Assembly: GCF_000802385.1 (NCBI RefSeq)
Contig: NZ_JTDN01000002.1
Span: 186,001 to 250,000, forward strand
DNA length: 64,000 nt
Reading direction: 5' to 3'
From: Croceibacterium mercuriale
Lineage (GTDB): Bacteria > Pseudomonadota > Alphaproteobacteria > Sphingomonadales > Sphingomonadaceae
Positions 1-7,044 of the stretch are shown piece after piece. The notes under the pieces were generated by a model that saw only the letters and a list, made by a program, of their open reading frames with translations, did not search any database and was not told the DNA's origin. Numbering within the stretch: position 1 is the stretch's first letter; every line of letters starts with the position of its first letter. The position numbers were made by a program, and so were the translations under genes.

Positions 1-80
1 AGCTTTTCCAGCGCGCTCTCTTTGGCCGCACGCGAAGCGGCGGCTCGGTCCTGGAAGTCGGGGGCCTTGAAACCGGCCAT
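1..80 (-). CDS. DUF6481-type protein, N-terminal fragment
   Basis: The start of a gene that runs off the left edge: 26 codons are visible. The translation begins MAGFKAPDFQDRAAASRAAK, which I recall as the opening of small, charged DUF6481 proteins common in alphaproteobacteria. An AGGAG ribosome binding site lies 8 bases before the ATG at position 80. The function of the family is unknown. The rest of the protein is outside the window, so the family call rests only on this N-terminus. Confidence 0.7.
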   Translation of the reverse strand, partial: MAGFKAPDFQDRAAASRAAKESALEK

Positions 81-174
81 GTATGCAGTGCTCCTGATTG
101 GGATCGGCCAACGTGGCCGTGCGGCCCCCTAGCAGATATGGCCGGCGATTGCTGCCCCTAAGTGGCGGCGGCCC

Positions 175-756
175 TCACCATGCAAACCCCTGCTCTACCG
201 CGCGCTGCTCCGCCGGGGTGCTGGTGCGGCCCAGGGCGTCGTTCCGGTGGGGAAAGCGGCCGAAGCGGGCGATCATGCGGTAATGATCGACGGCGAAGGC
301 GCGATTGGCGGGCAGGCCCAGCCGGGTGAAGAAGCGGAGCGATCGCAGCTGGTCGGCGATCTGCTCGCTATGCATCAGCGGCATGGCCAGGAACACGCGT
401 TGTTCCGGCCGCAACACCCGGTCGAAACCGCGCGCCAGTGCGCCATGCGTGATCCGCTGTGCCAGCGGGTCGAAGGCGAAGGCCGTCGACGTGCCGCGGA
501 ACAGGTTGCGGGGCAGCTGGTCGAACAGCAGCACGGCGGCCAGCGCGGTGTGCGGATCGGTCAGGAAGCTGTGCGGGGCCTGCGTCCACAGCGCGGCGAG
601 ATCGGGCGCGAAACGGCGCCGCAACTCGGCGTCGACCGCATCGTCAGGGTCGAACCACTGGCCGGGGTTCAGGCGGCGGAACCAGAAATGCTCCAGTTCC
701 GCCGCCCAGCGCCGCTGCGCCCGGGTGTTCGATAACGGTTTGAACTCAGCTGTCAC
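175..756 (-). CDS. DUF924 family protein
   Basis: A 193-residue soluble protein of the DUF924 family (PF06041), predicted to be all-helical and TPR-like. Family features seen are the HFWF segment near residue 24, a WFDPDD stretch, LLFDQLPRNLFRGT near residue 80, and MPLMHSE near residue 125. Its cellular role is not established. Translation starts at a GTG (756) that overlaps the end of the upstream secreted-protein gene by 11 bases, so the two are probably co-translated. No signal peptide or membrane segment is present. Confidence 0.88.
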   Translation of the reverse strand: MTAEFKPLSNTRAQRRWAAELEHFWFRRLNPGQWFDPDDAVDAELRRRFAPDLAALWTQAPHSFLTDPHTALAAVLLFDQLPRNLFRGTSTAFAFDPLAQRITHGALARGFDRVLRPEQRVFLAMPLMHSEQIADQLRSLRFFTRLGLPANRAFAVDHYRMIARFGRFPHRNDALGRTSTPAEQRAVEQGFAW

Positions 757-1177
757 CCGGCTTGGTGTAAGGCACGAAACCGTCGATGGCTACAATCCCG
801 CTCAGCATGCCGCTCAGCCGGTCGACAGTCTGCATCAGGTCCTGCCGGCACAGCTGCCCGCCGCCGTAGCGGCGGACCAGCACGATGTCGTTTGGTCCCA
901 GAACGGATGGATCACGCGGGCGAGCGACATACAGGGTGTTGCCACCATCATAGACGAAGCCGACGCCTTCGATCGTCTCCAGCCGGTTGGAATTGGGGGC
1001 GTAGACGCAGCTGACCATCTCGCCGGCGGTGCGGCCTTCCAGCCGTTGCGCCAGGCGCGCCTCGTTGCGCTCCGCACGGGTACCGCGCGGCGGTGCATCA
1101 TCCTGCGCGGCGAGAGGCATTGCAGTGCCGCCAAGCGCCAGGGCTGCGGCAAGGATAGGGGCAATGAAACGCATCAT
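746..1177 (-). CDS. hypothetical secreted protein
   Basis: A 143-residue protein with a typical Sec signal peptide (hydrophobic stretch at residues 5-20, cleavage probably after PLAAQ). The mature part is about 118 residues with two cysteines (SCVY and QLCRQ), which could form a disulphide in the periplasm. I do not recognise the family. It sits first in a two-gene unit with the DUF924 gene. Its upstream region contains three spaced TTAAC copies (1201-1237). No catalytic motif is visible. Confidence 0.75.
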   Translation of the reverse strand: MMRFIAPILAAALALGGTAMPLAAQDDAPPRGTRAERNEARLAQRLEGRTAGEMVSCVYAPNSNRLETIEGVGFVYDGGNTLYVARPRDPSVLGPNDIVLVRRYGGGQLCRQDLMQTVDRLSGMLSGIVAIDGFVPYTKPGDS

Positions 1178-1200
1178 TGAGTCTCCGGTTGATCGAAGAC

Positions 1201-1237
1201 TTAACGATCAGCGCGTTAACCGGGGCTGACCTTAACC
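1201..1237. promoter_or_regulatory. three TTAAC(C) direct repeats upstream of the secreted-protein gene
   Basis: TTAAC occurs at 1201, 1216 and 1232, spaced 15 and 16 bases, in the 62-base gap before the gene starting at 1177. TTAA is rare in this GC-rich sequence. The half-site resembles that of CtrA (TTAACCAT), but the spacing is not the classical TTAA-N7-TTAA, so the regulator is a guess. Confidence 0.3.
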
Positions 1238-1239
1238 TT

Positions 1240-1521
1240 TCAATGGTCGACGCGCGACACGTCCAGCCCCGGCCCGGTTTCCGTGATGTCGCCCAGACCC
1301 AGCTCATGCCGGTCGCGCTCCTGCGCGGCGGGGCCATCGGCCAGGATGAAACGGCGGTCGCAATATCCGCAATCGACGAAGCCCGTTTCATCGATCTGCA
1401 TGTAGACGCGCGGATGACCCAGCGATGCGGAGCGGAAACCGGGGCCGGACCGGATGTCCCCCGAACCGTCGCACCAGACACGGCGGGTTTCGACGATCGT
1501 TGTCTCGGGTGCGTTGTCCAT
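1240..1521 (-). CDS. zinc-finger domain protein (zf-CHCC)
   Basis: A 93-residue protein related to the zf-CHCC domain (PF10276), the fold also found in the mitochondrial complex I accessory subunit NDUFS6. Likely zinc ligands are the Cys in VWCDG near the N-terminus, the His in SLGHPRVYM and the pair in DCGYCDRRF. The reading frame is open further upstream, but the ATG at 1521 (MDNAPETT) gives the usual family length. It is divergent from the ABC ATPase gene, with only 82 bases between starts. In alphaproteobacteria such proteins are thought to assist complex I; that role is inferred here. Confidence 0.82.
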   Translation of the reverse strand: MDNAPETTIVETRRVWCDGSGDIRSGPGFRSASLGHPRVYMQIDETGFVDCGYCDRRFILADGPAAQERDRHELGLGDITETGPGLDVSRVDH

Positions 1522-1603
1522 GCGTCCGCGCATATCCCGGCACCTGCCCCCTTGCAAGACACGCCGCCTTGCAAGAGGCTGGGACCTCCGCCACATCGCC
1601 GCC

Positions 1604-2545
1604 ATGTCCGAAGCCGCAATCGAAATCCGCGACCTGGTGAAAACCTATGCCGCGCAGAAGAACCAGCCGGCCAAGCACGCGCTGCAGGGCGTCAGCCTGG
1701 ATGTGCCGACCGGCGGCATCTTCGGCCTGCTGGGGCCGAACGGCGCGGGCAAGTCCACCATGATCAACATCATGGCCGGGCTGGTGAACAAGACCGGCGG
1801 GACCGTGCGCATCTGGGGCCACGACATCGATCGCGACCACCGCAACGGCAAGCTGTGCATCGGGATCGTCCCGCAGGAGATCGTGTTCGATCCCTTCTTC
1901 ACCCCGTTCGAGGTGCTGGAGAACCAGGCCGGCATGTATGGCGTCGCGAAGACGCTGCGCCGGTCGGAAGCGCTGCTGCGCGCGGTCCACCTGCACGACA
2001 AGCGCGACGCCTATGCCCGGTCGTTGTCGGGCGGGATGAAGCGGCGGCTGCTGATCGCCAAGGCCATGGTCCATGCTCCGCCCATCCTGGTGCTGGACGA
2101 GCCGACCGCCGGCGTGGACGTCGAGCTGCGCCGGCAATTGTGGGAACTGGTGAGCGAGCTGAACGGCCAGGGCGTGACGGTGGTGCTGACCACCCATTAC
2201 CTGGAGGAGGCGGAGCAGCTGTGCGACCGCATCGCCATCATCAACAACGGCACGCTGGTCACCAATCAGCCGACGCGCGAGCTGATCGCGATGGCGCGGG
2301 ACAAGATCGTGCGCGTCACGCTGGATCGCGACCTCCTCGCGCCGCCGACGGATCCGCTGCTGGCCAAGGCAGTGCTGATCGACCCGCGCACGCTGGAGAT
2401 CACCTATGACCGCGACCAGACCAGCGCCGGCCAGGTGCTGTCGGTGCTGCAGCGCGAAGGCCACACCATCCAGGACGTGACCACGCGCGAGGCGGACCTG
2501 GAGGACGTGTTCGTGCAGCTGACCATGCAGCAGCAGGCGACGTAG
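1604..2545 (+). CDS. ABC transporter ATP-binding protein (ABC-2/CcmA type)
   Basis: A 313-residue ATPase of the drug/polysaccharide exporter (ABC-2) class. Walker A GPNGAGKST is at residues 44-52, the signature LSGGMKRRL at about 145, Walker B LVLDEPTAG at about 165, and the switch His in TTHYLEEA follows. The frame is open back to 1454, but the ATG at 1604 matches the usual start just before the first beta strand. A C-terminal extension of about 80 residues is typical of this class. No permease gene is adjacent: the next gene encodes an unrelated secreted protein, so the partner must lie elsewhere or was lost. Confidence 0.92.
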   Translation: MSEAAIEIRDLVKTYAAQKNQPAKHALQGVSLDVPTGGIFGLLGPNGAGKSTMINIMAGLVNKTGGTVRIWGHDIDRDHRNGKLCIGIVPQEIVFDPFFTPFEVLENQAGMYGVAKTLRRSEALLRAVHLHDKRDAYARSLSGGMKRRLLIAKAMVHAPPILVLDEPTAGVDVELRRQLWELVSELNGQGVTVVLTTHYLEEAEQLCDRIAIINNGTLVTNQPTRELIAMARDKIVRVTLDRDLLAPPTDPLLAKAVLIDPRTLEITYDRDQTSAGQVLSVLQREGHTIQDVTTREADLEDVFVQLTMQQQAT

Positions 2546-2635
2546 CCGCGCAGCCAGCGGCGCAAATCACGCATTGCAGGCGCCGTCTGCCGGTGCGATC
2601 CTCCCGCGCAGGACAATGGGGCGGAGGGAACGGAC

Positions 2636-4423
2636 ATGCGGGCAAGGCAGCTGACAGGCGCGCTGGCGGTGACGGCGCTCATGATGACGGGCTCGCCGCC
2701 GCTGGTGGCACAGCCGGCGGCGCAGATCCGCAGCGCAGCCCAGATCTGCGAGCCGTACCTGACGGCACCGCTGGACAATCGGCCGATCCAGCGCACGAGC
2801 GGCGTACGCAGGACCGACGGCACCGCGCTTGGCACTACCTCCAGGCCCGCGACCCCGCCGGCACCATCAGCGCCACCACCTCCGCCTCCGCCACCACCGC
2901 CACCACCTCCTCCGCCACCAGCTTCGCCGACGGCACCCGCTCCGCCGATGAGGATCGCCCCTGCTCCGTCGATCGTCAGCTCCAGCGCCATCCCGCCGGT
3001 GAACGTTGCGGCCGACCGCGAACGTTATGCCGGCGAGAAGGTGGCGCAGGTGGTCGCCGTGGCGGAGCAGCCCGTCTCCACCTTCTCCGTCGATGTCGAT
3101 ACCGGCAGCTATGCCAACGTCCGGCGCATGCTGGGCGAAGGCCGCCTGCCGCCCTCCGCCGCGGTGCGGACGGAGGAGATGCTGAACTACTTCCGCTACG
3201 ATTACCCGCGTCCGTCCAGCCAGGCGGAACCGTTCACCATCACCACCGACATGGCCGTCACCCCGTGGAACGATGCCACCCGCATCCTGCGCATCGGCCT
3301 CGCCGGCTACGACCTGCCGCAGGACGAACGCCCACCGGCCAACCTCGTCTTCCTGGTCGATACCTCCGGCTCCATGCTGAGCATGAACAAGCTTCCACTG
3401 GTAAAATGCGCCTTAGCTCTGACAGCGGAAAGGCTCGGGCCCGAGGACCGCGTCGCGATCGTCGCCTATTCCGGCTTCACCCGCGTGGTGCTGCCCTCCA
3501 CCGGAGACAAGGAATCGGTGCTGATGGCGATCGAAGGGCTGTCCGCCCGCGGCTCCACGGCCGGCGGAGCAGCCCTCGCTCTCGCCTATGACGAGGCGCG
3601 ACGCGCCTTCCGCGAAGGCGGCGTCAACCGCATCCTGCTGGCGACCGATGGCGACTTCAATGTGGGCGTCGTGGATGGCGAGGCCCTGGTCGATACCGTG
3701 GCACGCGAGCGTGAAGGCGGCATCAGCCTGACCGCGCTGGGCTTCGGCACCGGCAATCTGAACGAGGCGATGATGGAGCAGATCGCCGACCACGGAAACG
3801 GCAACTACTTCTACATCGACAGTCCGGCAGAGGCCGCCAAGGTGTTGGATGACGAGCTGGCCTCGACCCTGTTCACCATCGCCAAGGACGTGAAGATCCA
3901 GGTCGAGTTCAACCCGGCCCATGTCGCCGAATACCGGCTGCTGGGCTACGAAAACCGGGCGCTGGCCGAACAGGATTTTGCCAACGATGCGGTGGATGCC
4001 GGCGAGATCGGCGCCGGCCACCAGGTCACCGCCCTGTACGAGATCGTGCCGGCGGGCGTGCAGGGCTGGATCCCCGAGCGCCGCTACGCCGCCAACCGCC
4101 CGGCTGCCGCGGAGGGCAGCCGCAGCGGCGAGATGGCAGTGGTGCGGCTGCGCTACAAGCTGCCGGATGGCGACGAATCGCTGCTGCTGGAGCGCGCTCT
4201 GCCGGCGCGCACCGTGCGCCGGGCAACGGCGCCGACGGGGGATCTCGCCTTGGCCATTGCGGTCGCCGGCTATGGCCAGACGTTGCGCGGCGATCCCTAC
4301 CTGCGCGGCTGGACGCTGGCCAGCAGCGCCGATCTGGCTGAGCCAATGGCGCGCGACGATCTGCGCCGGCAGTTCGTCACCCTGGCCCGGCAGGCGGCGC
4401 AGCTGGTTCCGACAGCGCCCTGA
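2636..4423 (+). CDS. YfbK-like von Willebrand factor A domain protein
   Basis: A 595-residue secreted or membrane-anchored protein with a Sec signal peptide (residues 1-26). It has a run of 16 prolines at residues 80-95, a YfbK-type N-terminal domain, a VWA domain with the MIDAS motif VDTSGSM near residue 240 and TDGDFNVG, and a C-terminal DUF3520-like region. The VWA metal site suggests protein or ligand binding; the physiological role of YfbK-like proteins is not settled. GGAGGG stands 7 bases before the ATG. It lies alone between the ABC ATPase and nadB. The proline run needs EF-P for efficient translation (established for polyproline in general). Confidence 0.9.
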   Translation: MRARQLTGALAVTALMMTGSPPLVAQPAAQIRSAAQICEPYLTAPLDNRPIQRTSGVRRTDGTALGTTSRPATPPAPSAPPPPPPPPPPPPPPPPASPTAPAPPMRIAPAPSIVSSSAIPPVNVAADRERYAGEKVAQVVAVAEQPVSTFSVDVDTGSYANVRRMLGEGRLPPSAAVRTEEMLNYFRYDYPRPSSQAEPFTITTDMAVTPWNDATRILRIGLAGYDLPQDERPPANLVFLVDTSGSMLSMNKLPLVKCALALTAERLGPEDRVAIVAYSGFTRVVLPSTGDKESVLMAIEGLSARGSTAGGAALALAYDEARRAFREGGVNRILLATDGDFNVGVVDGEALVDTVAREREGGISLTALGFGTGNLNEAMMEQIADHGNGNYFYIDSPAEAAKVLDDELASTLFTIAKDVKIQVEFNPAHVAEYRLLGYENRALAEQDFANDAVDAGEIGAGHQVTALYEIVPAGVQGWIPERRYAANRPAAAEGSRSGEMAVVRLRYKLPDGDESLLLERALPARTVRRATAPTGDLALAIAVAGYGQTLRGDPYLRGWTLASSADLAEPMARDDLRRQFVTLARQAAQLVPTAP

Positions 4424-4475
4424 CAGACAGCGATCCGCTTGCGCGACGCCGACCCTGCCGCCATGAGCCACGGCC

Positions 4476-6080
4476 ATGACAAGCACCCGGCACGAGCATG
4501 ACGTCCTGATCATCGGCTCCGGCGCGGCGGGGCTGACCGCGGCGCTGAGCCTCGCCACCCACTGCCGGGTTGCCGTGCTCGCCAAGGGACCGCTCACCAG
4601 CGGCTCCACCGCCTGGGCGCAGGGCGGCATCGCCGCGGTGCTGGATGCGGGCGACACGTTCGAGAACCATGTGCGCGACACGATGGTCGCGGGTGCCGGG
4701 CTCAACCGGCGCGAGACGGTCGAGTACGTCATCTCCCAGGCCCCGCAGGCGATCGAGCAGCTGCGCGAACTGGGCGTGCCGTTCAACCGGGACAGCAACG
4801 ACCTGGCCGGCGCGCTGCACCTTACGCGGGAAGGCGGCCATTCGCACCGCCGCATCGTGCATGTGGCCGATGCCACCGGCTGGGCGGTGCAGGCCGCGCT
4901 GCTGAAGGCGGCGGAGGCCCACCCCAACATCACCCTGCTGCCGGACCGGACCTGCATCGACCTGATTACCGGCCGGCACGAGGCGCGCTATTGCGGGTCG
5001 GGCCGCGTGTGGGGCGTCTATGCGCTGGATGCCGGCAGCGGAGCGGTGGAGGCGCATGTCGCCCGCGCCACGGTCCTGGCCAGCGGCGGCGCCGGCCGCG
5101 TCTACCAGTTCTCCACCGCGCCGCGCGGCGCCACGGGCGACGGGATCGCCATGGCCTGGCGGGCCGGTGCGCGCGTCTCCAACATGGAGATGATGCAGTT
5201 CCACCCGACCTGCCTGTACCATCTGGACGTAAAGAATTTCCTGATCACCGAGGCGGTACGCGGCGAAGGTGGCCGGCTGATCAATCCGCGCACCGGCAAG
5301 CGCTTCATGGAGTTCTACGACGCGGAGCGCATGGAACTGGCCCCACGCGATGTGGTTGCGCGGGCGATCGATGCGGAGATCAAGCGTTTCGGGCTCGACT
5401 ACGTGCATCTGGACATCAGCCACATGCCGGCCGACTTCGTGCGCGAACATTTCCCCAACATCCACGAGAAGCTGGCGGGCCTCGGCATCGACATGACGAT
5501 GCAGCCGATCCCGGTGGTGCCGGCGCAGCATTACACCTGCGGCGGCGTGCTGGTCGACCTGGCCGGCCGCACCGACCTGCCGGGGCTGTATGCCGCGGGC
5601 GAGTGTACCGAAAGCGGACTGCACGGCGCCAACCGGCTCGCCAGCAATTCGCTGCTGGAATGCTTCGTGTTCGGCGAAGCCGCGGCGAAGGACATCCTGG
5701 CCCGGTGGGACAGCTTCGCGGCTCCGCCCTCGATCCGCCCGTGGGATGCCAGCCGCGTCACCGATTCGGACGAGGAGGTGATCATCAAGCAGAACTGGAC
5801 GGAGATCCGCCGGTTCATGTGGAACTATGTCGGTATTGTGCGCACCACCAAGCGGCTGGAGCGCGCCGCCCACCGCATCAAGCTGCTGACCGAGGAGGTG
5901 GAGGATTATTACGGCCACTTCCGCGTGACCACCGATCTGATCGAACTGCGCAACCTGCTGCAATGCGCCGACCTGATCGTCCGCTCCGCCCTGAAGCGCC
6001 ACGAAAGCCGCGGGCTGCACTACACACTCGACTATCCCCAGACCGATGCCGAGGCGCTGGATACCGTGCTGGTGCCCTAG
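4476..6080 (+). CDS. nadB: L-aspartate oxidase
   Basis: A 534-residue FAD enzyme that oxidises L-aspartate to iminoaspartate, the first step of de novo NAD synthesis. The FAD-binding GSGAAG is at residues 14-19. The typical GSTAWAQGGIAA follows, then ASGGAGRVY, the active-site region with HLTREGGHSHRRI and MQFHPT, and the C-terminal FAD segment HGANRLASNSLLE. Those His and Arg residues match the fumarate reductase/NadB flavoprotein family, and the length and SxSxWAQGG pattern favour NadB over succinate dehydrogenase. The usual partners nadA and nadC are not in the window. The gene converges on the small membrane gene that ends 5 bases later. Confidence 0.95.
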   Translation: MTSTRHEHDVLIIGSGAAGLTAALSLATHCRVAVLAKGPLTSGSTAWAQGGIAAVLDAGDTFENHVRDTMVAGAGLNRRETVEYVISQAPQAIEQLRELGVPFNRDSNDLAGALHLTREGGHSHRRIVHVADATGWAVQAALLKAAEAHPNITLLPDRTCIDLITGRHEARYCGSGRVWGVYALDAGSGAVEAHVARATVLASGGAGRVYQFSTAPRGATGDGIAMAWRAGARVSNMEMMQFHPTCLYHLDVKNFLITEAVRGEGGRLINPRTGKRFMEFYDAERMELAPRDVVARAIDAEIKRFGLDYVHLDISHMPADFVREHFPNIHEKLAGLGIDMTMQPIPVVPAQHYTCGGVLVDLAGRTDLPGLYAAGECTESGLHGANRLASNSLLECFVFGEAAAKDILARWDSFAAPPSIRPWDASRVTDSDEEVIIKQNWTEIRRFMWNYVGIVRTTKRLERAAHRIKLLTEEVEDYYGHFRVTTDLIELRNLLQCADLIVRSALKRHESRGLHYTLDYPQTDAEALDTVLVP

Positions 6081-6084
6081 CGCC

Positions 6085-6408
6085 TCAGGCCGCGCGGGGG
6101 CCCCACAGGATGATCGCTGCGCCTGCCAGGCATACGGTCCCGCCCAGCATGTCCCAGCGGTCCGGTCGCACGCCTTCCACCAGCGCCATCCAGACCAGCG
6201 CCGACAGGATGTAGATCCCGCCATACGCGGCAAAGGCGCGGCCCGCCTGGTCGGCGTCCACCAGCGTGAGCAGCCAGGCGAAGAGGCACAGGCTGGCGGC
6301 GCCCGGCATCAGCCACAGCGGCGAGCGGTCGAGCCGCAGCCATGCCCAGAAGGCAAAGCATCCGGCAATTTCCGCCACTGCGGCACACAGGTAGACCACG
6401 ACGCTCAT
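6085..6408 (-). CDS. YnfA/UPF0060 family membrane protein
   Basis: A 107-residue protein with four hydrophobic segments, matching the UPF0060/YnfA family of small inner-membrane proteins distantly related to SMR transporters. Diagnostic stretches are [14 protein letters not shown] near the N-terminus, [12 protein letters not shown] in the middle and [17 protein letters not shown] at the end. Substrate and function are not firmly known; a drug-efflux role has been suggested for some homologues. It ends 5 bases from the end of nadB, tail to tail. Confidence 0.93.
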   Translation of the reverse strand: MSVVVYLCAAVAEIAGCFAFWAWLRLDRSPLWLMPGAASLCLFAWLLTLVDADQAGRAFAAYGGIYILSALVWMALVEGVRPDRWDMLGGTVCLAGAAIILWGPRAA

Positions 6409-6461
6409 GTGCGGCTGATGCGCCGTCCGGGCGGGTCGTTCAACCCGGCCAGGTTGAACCG

Positions 6462-6677
6462 TCAGCCCGGCGGCAGGCGGGTCAGTCCACGACCGACCAC
6501 CTGCTCCTGCGCATCGGCGATGTCCTTCGCCCCGTCAGTTGCCACATCATCTTCGCTGGCGGGTGCCGCAATGTCGCGCTTCTCGTCCGTGCGCTGGTCG
6601 CCGGCGACGCCGGCCGCCTGCGCGTCGCGCGTCAGTTCGTCCGCATCCAGCTTGCTGTTCACCTTGGGGGGCTGCAT
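6462..6677 (-). CDS. small acidic hypothetical protein
   Basis: A predicted 71-residue hydrophilic protein rich in Asp, Glu, Ala and Gln, with no signal peptide, cysteine or membrane segment. The frame extends to an ATG at 6695, but the ATG at 6677 (MQPPKVNSK) is preceded by GAGGAG at 6 bases and is the better start. The family is not recognised; the composition suggests a disordered or stress-type protein. It lies upstream of and in the same direction as the ynfA-like gene, 53 bases apart. Confidence 0.6.
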   Translation of the reverse strand: MQPPKVNSKLDADELTRDAQAAGVAGDQRTDEKRDIAAPASEDDVATDGAKDIADAQEQVVGRGLTRLPPG

Positions 6678-6851
6678 CTTCGGCTCCTCGTGCATCGCTC
6701 TGCCGGTTCAACGCACGCCCGCTGCCACCCGCTCCGACAAATATTTTTGCGGCCCCAACTGCCCGCTTGCATCACCCGCGAGTGACGCAATTCCGGCGCG
6801 TCGCACTGTGTTGCCCAGGTCGGACACCCCGGAAGGCCGGCGGATATTCAC

Positions 6852-6867
6852 AAGCCACAGCTTGCGC
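6852..6867. promoter_or_regulatory. candidate NrdR box 1 (weaker)
   Basis: A 16-base site with the core CCA-N4-TTG, which fits the NrdR core CwA-N4-TwG except for one base. It is exactly 32 bases (about three helical turns) upstream of the stronger box, the arrangement known for NrdR operators in front of ribonucleotide reductase genes. Confidence 0.3.
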
Positions 6868-6883
6868 CTCGAATCACAGATGG

Positions 6884-6899
6884 CCACAAGGGGTTGTGG
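6884..6899. promoter_or_regulatory. candidate NrdR box 2
   Basis: A perfect palindrome CCACAA-GGGG-TTGTGG. The positions match the NrdR consensus core CwA-N4-TwG; only the central four bases differ from the usual A/T. NrdR is the conserved zinc-finger/ATP-cone repressor of ribonucleotide reductases. No nrdR gene is in the window. Confidence 0.4.
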
Positions 6900-6937
6900 T
6901 CGACGCGCCTCTGGGCAGCGCAGACCAGTGGACAGAT

Positions 6938-6994
6938 CGGGGATAAGTTTTTCCCCGCAGGGTGTCGGCAAGGGTTAGGCTGGGGGTTCCAGCC
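6938..6994 (+). other. two short hairpins in the nrdA leader
   Basis: A stem CGGGGA/TCCCCG with an 8-base loop (6938-6957) is followed by GGCTGG/CCAGCC with a 5-base loop (6978-6994). They lie 50-107 bases before the chosen nrdA start and could shape the 5' leader. No known riboswitch class is recognised. Confidence 0.35.
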
Positions 6995-7044
6995 GACTCG
7001 TGCAGGTGCCCATCCTTGGGTTTCAGCACAGGATCATGCCGGCG

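Larger units (their letters stand above)
6678..7044. other. gene-free region upstream of nrdA
   Basis: A 367-base stretch without a convincing gene. It holds the promoter region and leader of nrdA, two NrdR-box-like palindromes in phase (6852-6867, 6884-6899), and two small hairpins (6938-6957, 6978-6994). Antisense frames here are open only because of high GC. Confidence 0.6.

Noticed and set aside
2873-2920. CCA/CCT/CCG-rich tract considered as a tandem DNA repeat or recombination site
   Set aside because: It is in frame and encodes a proline run in a full-length protein. The triplets are mixed, not an exact repeat.
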